DNA of 64,000 bases. It comes from Artocarpus heterophyllus (taxonomy: Eukaryota; Streptophyta; Magnoliopsida; Rosales; Moraceae). Each line of letters starts with the position of its first letter. Within the stretch, counting starts at the first letter, position 1. A model generated the notes under the pieces. The model made no database searches. It had not been told where the DNA came from and saw only the letters and a program-made list of their open reading frames with translations. The position numbers and the translations under genes are program-made. This document shows, one piece after another, positions 1 to 11,483 of the stretch. The stretch covers positions 18,532,809 through 18,596,808 of the forward strand of contig CM046345.1 of the NCBI GenBank assembly GCA_025403435.1, written 5' to 3'.

Positions 1-835
1 CTAGCCATATATTACAAGCTGTATAAAGTCCTAATGATCCTAAGTATTATGTTAGTCTATATTAGCGGAGAAAGATATGAAAGACAAGCCTATGGAGTTC
101 CAACTTTGTTTTAAAATGACTGGTTTGCATAAACTAATATGGGATCAACAATTAAGTATAAAGGGTTAATCACACCCGCACTTAGAGGGTTTTAAAAGGA
201 TAGAGTTAACATTTGAGTTAAAATTCTATACAATCATAATGTTCAAAGTTTTTCTTGAGAAATACTAATCTGCAAAATTTTTTAGGTCTATTTTTAAAAC
301 ATTAACTCATTACTTGTGTTTTTATGTGCTATCAATTTTTGTTTTTCTTTCTTTTGCTTGATGACAAGAAAAATCTTACGCTTGGGTGTGATAACTCTAT
401 AAAAATAGATTTATTTTACTACATTTTTATGCACAAAATTAACTTTGTTCTTAAGATTTTTATATGTTTTTACTCTATTTTGATTTGTTTAATTAATTTT
501 TTTTTATTTTTAGTTTTTTTTTATTTTAATTAATTTTGCTTTACTTTGATCTAATTTTATTTCGTTTGAAAGTAATTTTTTCTGTTGTAAATAATTGTCA
601 TTTCTTAATTAGTAATTTTGTTTTATTTTTAGTTTGTTTTATTTTTAATTAATTTTGTTTTATTTTTAGTTTTGGTTCGGTTCTAACACAGAAAAAGAAA
701 GAAAATTAAATGAAAATCAAAATTTATTTTATAATTAATCTTTGTCGTTCGATGAAGAGAGTGGACGATTCAAATGGCGTGAGTGTGACACACGCAAGAA
801 GCAAGAGAGTAGCCGATAATACTTTGCAGCAGCAT
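1..835. other. AT-rich intergenic DNA
   Basis: T-rich and A-rich low-complexity sequence, with long runs of TTTTA/ATTTT type around 480-690. Short open frames here have no recognisable protein features, so I treat them as chance. No RNA gene seen. Confidence 0.5.
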
Positions 836-998
836 AGTGTAGTTTGGCAGTGGTGGAAACCACATAGTTCTCACCACAAACTCAGTTATGTACAGTATAA
901 AGCTCTCACATGCTACAATAATAATAAAAAAGGTGCTAAAGTATAAAACTCTCACATGCTACAGTAAAAGTGGTTCCCACCACCCTTCCAAACACCCT
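836..998. mobile_element. MITE copy A (hAT-like ends)
   Basis: The left end (836-863) and the reverse complement of the right end (971-998) match closely over about 26 bases; both read roughly AGGGTGTTTGG then GTGGTGG then AACCAC. Internally it carries two copies of CTCTCACATGCTACA. A second copy with the same right end and internal motif is at 50902-51063, which supports a mobile repeat rather than chance. No protein is encoded. No convincing target-site duplication was seen. Confidence 0.6.
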
Positions 999-1213
999 AT
1001 AAGCCTTCCACCGAACCGGACTAGCGTGTGGTCTTACATGCAATGCGGAGAGCGTCCAGCTCTGCTCAGCAGGTCCCCACATTTTTTTTCACATGCATTC
1101 AGCAAAATTTTTACTTCTTGTACGAAGAAGATCGAATTTCCACCAAAGTTTACGCTAAACTAGTCAACATGCATATTGTTAAAGCTTCCATTAGTTTGTA
1201 TTTTTTTAATTAA

Positions 1214-1309
1214 GACATGTTTGGTATATCATATTATATTATATTATATAATACATTGTAATACAATATAATACAATACAATATAATACGGTGTATCAAA
1301 CATATCCTT
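1214..1309. mobile_element. Short AT-rich hairpin MITE
   Basis: The left end reads ACATGTTTGGTATATCA and the right end GGTGTATCAAACATATC, which are inverted copies with few mismatches. The middle is TATAT/AATACAATA low-complexity sequence. The whole unit is about 96 bp and could fold into a near-complete hairpin, as small non-autonomous DNA elements do. No coding capacity. Confidence 0.55.
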
Positions 1310-2189
1310 AGAAATAAGCCTTTGTCAAGGCTATATAAACCATGCTTCTAAGACAATTAGATGAGAGCTGCTTTCAAAGCTCAAAAATAAAAAGAGCTGT
1401 TAAGTTCTCAGGAGCAATGCTCCGTAAAAAAAATATTTTCTTTCGCTTTTTAAGAGGGTGTTTTTATTGGTAAAATATTGGGAGAGAAGTGCTGTATGTG
1501 AAGTCATGGACCAGCTTAACAATATAAAATTTACGGGTCAATTTTTAAGCTCTCTTTATTGTAATTTTATTTTTTTATTAATATTAATATTTATGTGGTT
1601 TGTGTGTTTTTAGTATTATGAATTAGTTTTATTTTTGTTGGGATTATGACGTAGCTTTAATTATGGATATTTTTTCTATTAGAGTATTTTGTTGTAATTT
1701 TCATATTTATGTTGAGTGTTTATTTCTAAAATTAATGCTTTCAAATTTCGAGAAAACTTTTGAATGATGTTAGGATTAAATTGAAACTGAGAGAAGATAT
1801 TTGTGACTTAGCTTTTGAAATGAATAGCATTAATTTTGGGGGAATGATAGAGATATACCTTTCTAGTTTTTGTAATTATTTTTTAGAATTACTATAGATC
1901 TTAATGAACTTAGATATAATTAAATTCATATAAAGATATAGTGTTTTTTATGCTTAAGTATATGTTGTGTATAACTTAAGCAAGAACATATAAAACATTA
2001 AAGAATTTGATCATCAACATATTATGAAAAATTATGATAATTTATTTAATTGAATAAAAGTGAATTAACATTTTTTGTAATTTTAAATTAGCATTTTAAA
2101 ATTATTTTTTTATTTATTTTAATCGGTCGTTTAAATAATCTTAAAGTTAAAGTTAAGATAATTTCAATAGTTAATAAAAATTAGTGCAA
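1310..2189. other. AT-rich intergenic DNA
   Basis: Very AT-rich with no open frame of note and no recognisable repeat end. It may be the 5' flank of the LINE that becomes recognisable near 2190. Confidence 0.45.
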
Positions 2190-2409
2190 TCCTTGCAGGC
2201 GAAATGGTATCTTTACTCATCACGTCATTGCGTGTTATGATTATATGCACTTGTGTAAGCCCTGCCAGGTAGGTAAAGGAAAGTCAAATCCTCAAGGTAA
2301 AGCCTTCAGGGACGGTGCCCCAAAGAGATCTCGCGCAACTATGAAACTAGCCAAAAAGTTACAATCAGAGTTATCAGCGATCCCTGCTATGCAGGGCTGC
2401 CGAGAGTAA
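2190..2409 (+). pseudogene. LINE ORF1, C-terminal end
   Basis: The frame ending in TAA at 2407-2409 reads through about 2206-2406 without a stop and gives a basic, Lys/Arg-rich tail (GKGKSNPQGK then PKRSRATMKLAKKLQSEL). Upstream in the same frame is Cys/His-containing sequence. Plant L1-type LINEs carry a nucleic-acid-binding ORF1 just before the endonuclease/RT ORF, and the recognisable ORF2 starts immediately afterwards. The TAA overlaps the ORF2 ATG as TAATG. The 5' end of ORF1 is not recognisable, so the copy is 5'-truncated or too decayed. Identification rests mainly on position. Confidence 0.45.
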
Positions 2410-2784
2410 TGAGTCTTCTCGGCTAGAATGTTCAAGGAATGGGAAGCCTCGAGTTATTCATAAAAGTGCGAAAGCTTATTCACATGAATTCCCCAATTTT
2501 GGTCTTTCTTATTGAGACCAAATTCTATGGTGCTTTGGAAAGAAGTCAAAAGATAGATTTTGCTTTGAATGGCTTGGTTGTTGATAATGTTGGCCAAAGT
2601 AGAGGGATCGCTTTGCTTGGAATAGTGATAGGGAGGTGTCGATTTGTAGCTGCTCCAAAAACCACACCGACGCTATTATATGTTTCCAAAATGGGAGTTG
2701 ATGGAATCTAACGGGTTTCTATGGCCTCGCTGATCAGTCGCAACATTCTCATTTGTGGGAGTGTCTTCGCCGTATAAAAGATAC
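2409..2784 (+). pseudogene. LINE ORF2, endonuclease N-terminal part (interrupted)
   Basis: Starting at ATG 2409 the frame reads MSLLG, a stop at the usual Trp position, then NVQGMG and, after a short spacer, FLIETKF. This is the start of the APE-type endonuclease of plant LINEs (family pattern WN..G.G and E-T-K, the Glu being catalytic). It continues through a GQSRGIALL-type segment to 2709. In a shifted frame around 2705-2780 a TGFYG motif follows, also typical of this endonuclease. The reading then stops at 2784, where copia-1 begins; the rest resumes at 9240. Stop codons and frameshifts show it is dead. Confidence 0.8.
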
Positions 2785-3154
2785 TGTTAGACTCTAATGA
2801 TTGGCCCATGTGGAGCATTGAAAACTGTCGTCAACCGCCGAACAGTTAATTGCCGGAATAACTGTTCGGCAGCCCCATCTTTTTAAACCGTGTGATGGTC
2901 ACAGTAAAAAGACACGGAAATTGCATTTTGGTCCTGAGCATACAATTCTAAAACAAAAACCAAGAATACACCATCTGAGCGAATTGTTAGTGCTCAGAAA
3001 AGAGTCCAAAATGCAACGTGAAATCATTGTTGCATTCAGGCCGAATTCATTGAATTGCAGAGCATAACAGAGGCAATGGCCGGAGGTATTTTTAACGATC
3101 CATTTGCTTCCGCTTTCATGAATTCAATTGTTTCATATTGTTTTAGAAACATCA
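2785..3154 (+). repeat. Copia-1 5' LTR
   Basis: 370 bp, TG...CA ends. Matches 8868-9239 almost throughout. The stretch CTTTTTAAAC near 2879-2889 may act as the TATA region, but this is a guess. Confidence 0.92.
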
Positions 3155-3156
3155 TT

Positions 3157-3170
3157 TGGCATCAGAGCCA
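3157..3170 (+). promoter_or_regulatory. Copia-1 primer-binding site
   Basis: TGGCATCAGAGCCA lies two bases after the 5' LTR end. It resembles the TGGTATCAGAGC site complementary to the 3' end of initiator tRNA-Met used by most plant copia elements, with one T-to-C difference. Confidence 0.85.
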
Positions 3171-4473
3171 ATTTTAAGAAACGCATCTGCCTTGCTGTTG
3201 TACATTCGATTTTATACAGTTCACGTTAAAATTTTTTTGTGAATTCGGGTTTCTTGGTTTGAAGTTTTTAATCAAAACTAAAGTTAAAAATCATTGGGTA
3301 ATTGGATTTCTAACAATTTTATGTTTTAAAACGTTGAATTTGATGCCCAGAACATGAAAATTCAAATGGGTTCAAAACCGGGTCGTAATATGGATCAAAC
3401 GGGTCAACAGGACCCATTTTTGGGTGAAGGAGACGAGCAGAAAAATGACATGTCATTTGGCATTTTGGTCAGTCAAATGACATGTTGTTCAGCCTAATGA
3501 ATTGGCGTTTCATTACCATGAAACGACATGTCGTTTCAATCCCTGAGGCTCAAAACGACATGTCATTTTGACATGTCAAAGCGCGTCCCCTTCACAAGAA
3601 AACGACCCGTCGTTTGGTTGGCTAGTGACACCCCCCCCCCCCCCCCCCCCGAAAAACGCAAAACGACGCCGTTTTAAGAGGGCATTAAAATATTATTTTA
3701 AAAAAATCTAAAAATAAAAAAAATAATTAATTAATTTAATTTTGATTTTTGGATATGCACATAATTTTTGCAATAATTTCATGGGAATTTTTTTTATACA
3801 TTATGTGCCAAGTATTTGTTTTATGTGCATAATTTTATTGTTGTTATTATGCGCATAACTTTTGGAAATACATTTTAATGCATAAATTATGAAATTAATT
3901 ATGCATATCATTTAGAAATTGTTCTATTTAAATGAATGTTTTATTGAAAAACATATTGTAGATAATTGATGTGCTAATTATTGTTATATGCATAGTTTTG
4001 AGTTTTAATTATGCATGTTATTAAACTAAATTAACTTATTTAGCACAAATTAAGAATTTGTTCATAATTATTATATTGCCTATAGAATATGCAATTTTCA
4101 TGAATAATTTTGTGAACAAAATTAAATGTCTAAGTGATCCATATGATTTTGAATAATTAGAGCTTAGCCACAGCACCTCTAATTATACAAAATTATATAT
4201 TAATTGGTTTAGGATAACATTTGATTAAAGGACATTTATTGCAATTAGTTGTACTCAATACAATAAATTTTATCCCATAGGAATTTTTATTATATTAGTA
4301 TGACTAATTGGGATAAAATATCAAATTATATTTTCTAATTTACCCACAGGTATTAAAAAATAGAACATAATTTGATAGTTTTATCACACTATAAAATGAA
4401 TCTAATTGAATTAGAACTTTAGCCCACATGCAAGTTTTATGTCATAGATTCATGATTTTATGCATGATTTACA
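3171..4473 (+). other. Copia-1 untranslated leader with palindromic motifs
   Basis: 1.3 kb between primer site and gag. The part at about 3435-3615 holds repeated palindrome-like units around ACATGT, for example AAACGACATGTCGTTT near 3521-3536. A run of 20 C residues is at 3631-3650. The rest is AT-rich, with repeated TTATGCATAAT-like words around 3750-4050. No gene seen. Confidence 0.7.
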
Positions 4474-7400
4474 TTGGTAAAGCATGATTTATGTCTATTA
4501 GTCTCAATATTTTGGATCATAAGCATGTTTGTTTTTAATTATGCAGTCATACAACCTGTGAATTTCTCTGATGTTCATTGTGATATCCCTGAGCTGAAAA
4601 GGGATAAATACAAGGTCTGGAAGGAGAGGATTCTCCTTCACTTGGGGTGGATGGACATTGATTATGCTATAAGGAAAGACGATCCCATAATCACTGAAAC
4701 CAGCACTCAGGATGAGATTGCTCTTTATGAACGTTGGGAGCGATCTAATCGCCTTAGCGTCATATTCATAAAGACTAAAATCTCCACTGGTATACGTAGT
4801 TCTATCGAATAGTATGACAAGGTCCGAACATTGCTGAAGGCCATTGATGAGCAGTTTGAAACTTCAGATAAGGCACTTGCCAGCACCCTAATTATGAAGT
4901 TCTCATCCTTAAGGCTCACCAGTGTGAGAGGTGTACGTGAGCACATCATGGAGATGAGGGATATAGCGGCTCAACTTAAGAACCTTGAGGTGGATATGTC
5001 TGAGTCTTTCCTAGTGCACTACATTCTAAACACCCTTTCAAAACAATATGGGCCCTTTAAGATTTCCTATAATACACATAAAAACAAATGGTCAATTAAT
5101 GAGCTTATGACCATGTGTATTCAGGAAGAAGGGCAGCTTGTAATGGAAATGGGTGAAACTGCACTGATGACAACCAAGGGAAAGAATCAGATTCAAGACC
5201 AATATCAAGCCAAGGACAAGGGGAAGGGTATAATACCTCCCAAAGATGTCATTAAGAAGGAATCCAAGTGCTTCTTCTGTAAAAAGAAGGGACACATGAA
5301 GAAGGATTGCACAAAATTTTAGAGTTGGCTTGAGAAGAAAGGTAATCCAATCTCATTGGTTTGTTATGAATCTAATATGGTTGATGTTGTTTATAACATA
5401 TAGTGGATTGATTTTGGATCTACAATCCATGTTTCAAATACCTTACAGGGTATGCGAAATTTAAGGAAGCTAGTAGGAAGTGAGCTGAGCATCTTTTCAG
5501 GAAACAAGATGCGTTCACATGTGGAAGCCATCAAAACATGCACCTTAGTTTTAAGTAGTGGTTTTATTTTGGAATTCGATAAGACATTTTATGTTCCAAA
5601 CTTTTCTAGGAACTTAATTTCTATTTCCAGACTTGTACCTTTGGGATATTCCTTTACTTTTTCAGACAAATGTTTTAGTTCATATATAAATTTGATCTTG
5701 CTAGGAATGGTATTTTGTCTAAAGGTCTTTTTTCAATTAATTTACAAAATGAACCACATCATACTACTATGCATGTTCAATCTGGCATTAAATGTTGTGT
5801 TATAAATAAGGATTCTTCTATGTTGTGGCATCGGAGATTAGGACATATCTCCATTGATAGAAACAAGAGATTAGTAAATGACCAAGTACTTAGTGCTTTG
5901 GATTTCACTGACTTCGAGACTCGTGTGGGTTGCATTAAGGGAAAGCTAACCAACAAGTCTAAGAAAGGTGCCAAGAGGAGTTCAGAAATATTAAAATCAT
6001 ACATTTAGATATTTGTAGTCTAGTAATGGACTCATATGGTCCGAAATACTTCATCTCTTTTATAGATGACTACTCACAATACATGTATCTCTACTTGCTT
6101 CATACAAAGGATGAAGCGTTAGATGCCTTTAAGGTTTTTAATCGACAAGCAAATAAAGATCGTGAGGACAGATAGAGGAGGAGAATATTATGGTAGATAC
6201 ACCAAGGATGGACAAGCTCAAGGTCCATGTGCGAGGTTTCTTCAAGAGCATGGGATAGTTGCCCAATACACCATGCCTAGTTCTTCGGATCAGAATGGTG
6301 TAGCAGAAAGAAGAAATTAAACATTAATGGATATAGTGAGGAGCATGCAAAGTAACTCCAACCAGCCTAAGTCCTTATGGATTGAAGCTCTTAAGACGGT
6401 TGTGTATATATTCAACTGGGTTTCGAATAAGGCTATCCGAAAGACGCCATTTGAGTTATGGAAAGGTTGGAAACCGAGATTGCGACATATACGTGTTTGG
6501 GAATGTCCGTCTGAAGTAAGAGTGTACAACCTATAAGAAAATAAGCTAGATCCGAGGACCATTAGCGGGTATTTTGTTAGATATGCTGAAAAGTCCAAAG
6601 GATATAGATTCTATTGTCCAACTCATAGCACTAGCTTTGTAGAATCAAGGAACGCAAAGTTTCTTGAGAATGACTTGATTAGTAGGAGCGAACAATTTCG
6701 GACATGGTTTCTAAAGGAGATCATACTGAAGCTCAACCATCTACATCAAGTGATAGGTTGATCATAGTTCATAGCACTCCTATAGTTCTACCGAGTGTTG
6801 TGCAATCGATCATTGAGGTTCCACAAATTGCTGATAATAATCTAGAAGGTCAAGTTGTTCAACAACCATCAAATGCAATCGAGCAACAAGTTGGACAATA
6901 GATTCTTCAGGAAAATGTTGAACCAACATTAAGGAGATCTACTATAGAAAGAAAATCGACAATTTCTAATGATTATGTTGTGTATCTGCAAGAATCAGAC
7001 TATAACATTGGAGCCGAAAATGATCCCAAAACATTTTCACAAGCTATAAGTTGCCAAGAATTGAAACTTTGGTACGATGCAATGAAGGATGAGATGGATT
7101 CTATGGCATCCAATGGAGTTTGAGATCTTGTCGAGTTGCCTGATAATGCAAAAGCCATAGGGTGTAAATGGGTCTATAAAACGAAGAAAGACTCATTGGG
7201 CAACATCGAAAGATATAAGGTAAGACTCGTCACCAAAGGATTCACTCAGAAGGAAGGAATCGACTACAAGGAGACATTTTTTCCTGTATCTAAGAAAGAT
7301 TCCTTCCACATCATCTTGGCACTCATTGCTCATTTTGACTTAGAGTTATAACAAATGGATGTGAAAACAACATTTCTAAATGGTGAACTAGAGGAAGAGG

Positions 7401-8674
7401 TTTATATGAAACAACCAGAAGGATTCTCCTCTAGTGATAGTGAGCAGTTGGTGTGTAAGCTTAAGAAATCTATATATGGGTTGAAGCAGGCCTCCCGTCA
7501 GTAGTATTTGAAATTCCATGATGTCATTTCTTCATTTGGATTTGTAGAGAACATCATGGATCAATGTATATACCAGAAGGTCAGTGGGAGTAAGATTTGT
7601 TTCCTTGTCCTATATGTGGATGACATTCTACTTGCAACCAATGACAAGGGTATGCTACATGAGGTGAAACAATTCCTCTCTGAAAACTTTAACATGAAGG
7701 ATATGGGTGATGTATCCTTCGTTATAGGCATTAACATACACAGAGACAGATATAAAAGCACTTTGGGTCTGTCTCAAGAGACCTATATAAACAAAGTTTT
7801 GGAGAGATTTCGGATGAAAAATTGTTCACCAAGTATAGCTCCCATTGTGAAGGGTGACAGATTCAATTTGAATCAGTGCCCGAGAAATGACCTTAAAAGA
7901 GAACAGATGCACAACATTCCATATACTTCAGCTATTGGAAGCCTTATGTATGCTCAGGTTTGCACAAGACCTGACATTGCATTCGTTGTAGGAATATTGG
8001 GTAGATATCAGAGTAATCTAGGATCAAACCACTAGAAGGCTGCAAAGAAAGTGACGAGGTACCTGCAAGGAACCAAAGACTACATGCTTATGTATAGACA
8101 GACTAACAACTTAGAAGTCATTGGCTACTCTGACTCTGACTTCGCTGGCTGCATTGATTCACGAAAATCAACTTTTAGATACATTTTCATGCTAGCTGGT
8201 GGAGCTGTTTCATGGAGGAGTGCCAAGCAAACTCTGACTGCTACTTCCACTATGGAGGCCGAGTTCGTATCTTGTTTTGAGGCTACCTCGCATGGTGTAT
8301 GGATCAAGAGTTTCATTTCTGAGCTTAGGATTATGGATTCTATCTCTAGGCCATTGAGGATATTCTGTGACAATTCAGCTGCTGTTTTTATGGCTAAAAA
8401 CAACAAGAGCGGTAGTCAACGTAAACACATCAACATTAAGTATCTAGCCATAAGGGAGCGTGTTAAGGATAAAGTAGTGGTCATTGAACACAAAAGCACT
8501 GAATTGATGATTGTCGATCCCTTAACTAAAGGCATGTCACCAGTAAAATTTAGGGATCATGTGGACAGAATGGGACTTGGTTCTTCATGTAATTTGTTGT
8601 ACTTTGTTGTGAAACTCTATATTTATGATATTTTCTCATTTCAACTTCAGTTAAGTGCACAACTTTATTTTTGA
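4474..8674 (+). pseudogene. Copia-1 gag-pol polyprotein, multiply broken
   Basis: The polyprotein of a Ty1/copia element, which would package and reverse-transcribe the element RNA and integrate the cDNA. Gag at 4474-5320 ends with a CCHC zinc knuckle (CFFCKKKGHMKKDC, about 5269-5310). A protease remnant with D-F-G in place of the usual D-S/T-G is at about 5404. The integrase region has a LWHRRLGH segment (about 5823), a DDYS segment (about 6064), TDRGGEY (about 6165) and NGVAERRN (about 6296). RT has KWVYKTK (about 7169) and the catalytic YVDD at 7613-7624. RNase H runs from about 8110 (YSDSDFAGC) to 8600. At least ten in-frame stops, for example 4810, 5320, 5401, 6899, 7121, 7502 and 8033, plus several frameshifts between 5690 and 6700 make it non-functional. 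The start at 4474 is the first in-frame ATG; a later start is possible. Confidence 0.92.
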
Positions 8675-8857
8675 GAAATATCACTAAAGTTTGGACCAAG
8701 AATAAGCATAGGGTTTATTCATTAAGTTACATGGGCAAATCTTGACAGATAAATTATATTGTAATACATGGAAGATAATACTCGTCGTTTAGAGGACCTA
8801 TCGCCATGATTCGTGTATTTTGTTTCTTATTGAACTGGTTGATGGATGTATGGGCCA

Positions 8858-8867
8858 AGTGGGAGAA
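8858..8867 (+). promoter_or_regulatory. Copia-1 polypurine tract
   Basis: AGTGGGAGAA directly before the 3' LTR; this is the expected site and composition for priming of plus-strand DNA in LTR elements. Confidence 0.75.
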
Positions 8868-9239
8868 TGTTAGACTCTAATGATTGGCCCACGTGGAGCA
8901 TTGAAAACTGTCGTCAACCGCCGAACGGTTAATTGCTGGAATAACCATTCGGTAGCCCCCTTCTTTTTAAACTGTGTGATGGTCACGGTAAAAACACAGG
9001 GAAATTGCATTTTGGTCCTGAGCATACAATTCTAAAACAAAAACCAAGAATACACCATCTGAGCGAATTGTTAATGCTCAGAAAAGAGTCCAAAATACAG
9101 CGTGAAATCATTGTTGCATTCGGGTCGAATTCACTGAATTGCAGAGCATAACAAAGGCAATGGCCGGAGGTATTTTTTAACGATCAATTTGCTTCCGCTT
9201 TCATGAATTCAATTGTTTCATATTGTTTTAGAAACATCA
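8868..9239 (+). repeat. Copia-1 3' LTR
   Basis: 372 bp, matches 2785-3154. Ends GAAACATCA, followed by GGTAC, a near copy of the 5-bp sequence before the 5' LTR. Confidence 0.92.
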
Positions 9240-10269
9240 GGTACAGTTTCTCTCCCTTGGCTTTTGTAGGGAGACTTCAATGAAATCATTAATATTTCTG
9301 AAAAACTCGGAGTCCCTCTAGATTTGAAGCTTTGACGGGGTACTTTAATTCTAATTTTGATGATTATGAACTGGTTTGTTTTTATTTTGTTGGGGAGACC
9401 TATACTTGGAATAATAAAAGAGGAAGTGATGCAATATCTTAGTCAGACTAGACCGTGGTCTTGCAACTTCCGACTAGAAACTTATGTTCCAAACAATAGA
9501 CTATTTCATCTGAATTTCTTTGGGTTCGATCACCAACCTATTTTGCTCAAGCTTGATCAGGACTCTCCTCACGCTTTCCTCAAGTCAAGAGAGAGACCAT
9601 TCCATTTCAAACCCTTCTAGTCAAAAGAAGAAGACTTTGGCGACATAGTGAGTGAAGCTTGGAACATGACTCATGACACTTCCGCCTCAACCTCCTCGGA
9701 TTGTAAATTAAAAGCTGCTGCAAAGAATTTGAAGGCCTGGAGTTTTGTTAGGTTTGGATCTCTTACCAAAAGGCTTAAAGAGCTACAATCTAATCTTTCT
9801 GCCCTTTGCAAGGGCCCTCAATCTATAGGTGTCATGAATTCAATATAAGCTCTTGAGAAAGAAGTGAATGTTATTTTCGCTAACAAAGAAGTGTATTGGC
9901 GCCTACGTTTGTGCAGCGAATGGCTCCAAGCAAGGAGATAAAAAATACTAGTTATTTCCACAATAAAGCTTTTAAGAGACAACGCCGAAACAAAATCAGT
10001 GATATTTTTTTATAATAATGGAGTTTGGGAAAATTCTCATGATGGTATCTCTCTGGTCATTTTAAATTTTTGCCAGGATCTCTTATCTTCATCAGGCCTG
10101 CCTCTAGTTTGTCTGAATAAAGTCCTGGATACTATCGGCAATAGATTGAATGAGGAGATGAGACAGAAGCTAAATAAAGAGTTTTGTGCAGCTGAGGTAA
10201 AAACCGCGATTTTCAGCATGAGTCCTACCAAAGCTCTTGGTCCTGATGGTTTTCAAGCCATTTTCTTTC

Positions 10270-10290
10270 AAAAAAAAAAAAAAAAAAAAA
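10270..10290. repeat. Poly-A run inside LINE RT
   Basis: An uninterrupted A stretch of about 21 bases within the RT-coding region rather than at a LINE 3' end. Likely slippage growth of a short Lys codon run. Confidence 0.7.
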
Positions 10291-10977
10291 TTAGAGTCTA
10301 GTTAGAAAAACTTTCACAGATGTCTACCTTAATGTTCTCAACAAGGCGACCTCTGTCTGTGACTTTAACCATATCTTTGTGAAGCTTATTCCCAAGATTA
10401 AGGAACCAAAAATGTTGGTGATTATGGTCCTATTATCCTCTATAGTGTTGTACACATGACAGTGGCAAAAGTTCTTGCTAAAAGAATTCAAAAAAGCTCT
10501 CCGTCAATTGATTTCTAGCACCCAAAGCGCCTTTGTTCTTGGATGCCTCTTTACGAACAATGTTATTATGGCGTATGAACTTATTCATTCTACAAGGACA
10601 CATAATAACGGGAAAAACGGTTCTGTAGCATTCAAGCTCGACATGAGTAAAACATACGACTACATTTTGTAGGATTCTTTGACTGTTATTTTGGCAAGGA
10701 TGGGATTCAGTTAAAAATGGTGCCTCTTAGTTAAAGATTTGTATCTCTACTTCCTCCTTATCTTTCTTGATAAATGGAATTCTCATGCAGCAATGTTATT
10801 CCTCAACGTGGTATTGGGCAAGAATGTCCTCTTTCGCCTTACCTATTTATTCTTGGTGCTGAAGGTCTCACTTGCCTTATCGACCATGTTGAGCGGACAA
10901 ATCTGCTGCATGAGATGACATGCATTAGATACAACCCTCTAGTAAGCCACTTATTCTTTCTTGATGATAGTAGATAT

Positions 10978-11001
10978 ATATACACATATATATATATATA
11001 T
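10978..11001. repeat. (TA)n microsatellite
   Basis: ATATATACACATATATATATATAT-type repeat just after the LINE RT catalytic motif. Simple dinucleotide repeat; it shifts the RT frame. Confidence 0.8.
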
Positions 11002-11214
11002 TTTTGTAGAGCTGATGTTCAAGAACGTACAATCCTATAAATAACGTCGCGAATTATGGACGAGCTTTGAGTCAAAAAATCAGTTTTGACAAATCTTGTA
11101 TTTCCTACGGCCCCAACATCTAGCCGAGGTTGAAAAAGGCTGTTCAGCTACTGATGGGGCTAAATTCATCGGAAGCTCACAACAAATATTTAGGGCTTTC
11201 TACTTTTAATTTCT

Positions 11215-11483
11215 AGAGCAACTGGTTGAGGTTGTTCCGTCGGTTAGGGTTGTTCAACTTGTTGAGGTTGTTCAATCAATTTAGGTTGCTCAACTGGTTG
11301 TGATTGTTCATATCACTAATATTGTCATATCGGCGGCATGGTTCCCGTTTAACTACGAAAATTAAACTAGGACTAGTACCAATGATGTTGATATTAAAAT
11401 TTAACTTTTAAAGCATTTCAAAAACTAATTTTTAAGTAGTATTACACCTCATAGGTTTACCGTACCTAGGCTCTTATAAAATC
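11215..11483 (-). pseudogene. Gypsy gag N-terminus and leader (minus strand)
   Basis: On the minus strand an ATG at about 11336 opens a frame reading MPPI and then, after stops, repeated units VEQPQ, IEQPQQ and VEQP down to 11215, where LINE sequence starts. Immediately right (about 11469-11483) is GCTCTTATAAAATC on the plus strand, a decayed form of the GAGCTTTGATACCA primer-site complement seen next to other gypsy LTRs. This gives the order LTR, primer site, gag start on the minus strand. Gag is cut off at the LINE junction. The family assignment is an inference from this order. Confidence 0.5.

Larger units (their letters stand above)
2785..9239 (+). mobile_element. Copia-1: complete Ty1/copia LTR retrotransposon nested in the LINE
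   Basis: Bounded by two LTRs of 370 and 372 bp, both starting TGTTAGACTC and ending GAAACATCA, with near-matching 5-bp flanks GATAC (2780-2784) and GGTAC (9240-9244). It has a primer-binding site, a leader, a broken gag-pol frame (order gag, protease, integrase, RT, RNase H, which defines copia rather than gypsy) and a purine tract before the 3' LTR. By eye the LTRs differ at about 20 of 370 positions, mostly C/T and G/A transitions, which suggests a fairly old insertion. Removing it rejoins the LINE endonuclease. Confidence 0.93.
9240..11214 (+). pseudogene. LINE ORF2, endonuclease C-terminus and reverse transcriptase
   Basis: Continuation of the LINE split by copia-1. It opens with PW...GDFNEI (about 9255-9285), the conserved endonuclease motif. 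It continues with FDHQPILL (about 9526), VYWRLR (about 9893) and a KALGPDGFQA block (about 10231, RT motif 1 region). Then come QSAFV (about 10518), KLDMSKTYD (about 10635, motif A with catalytic Asp), QRGIGQECPLSPYLF (about 10805, motif B) and HLFFLDDS (about 10949, the F-A-D-D catalytic motif with Leu for Ala). Sequence up to NKYLGLSTF (about 11190) is still alignable, then it stops abruptly, so RNase H and the poly-A tail are missing. An A-run at 10270-10290 sits inside the RT. Many stops and frameshifts. Confidence 0.88.

Noticed and set aside
324..533. 69-codon hydrophobic frame
   Set aside because: It is a by-product of T-rich low-complexity sequence (Phe/Leu/Ile only) with no domain or context.
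3631..3650. Poly-C run as an assembly gap marker
   Set aside because: It contains called bases and the copia-1 leader continues on both sides; I report it only as a repeat.
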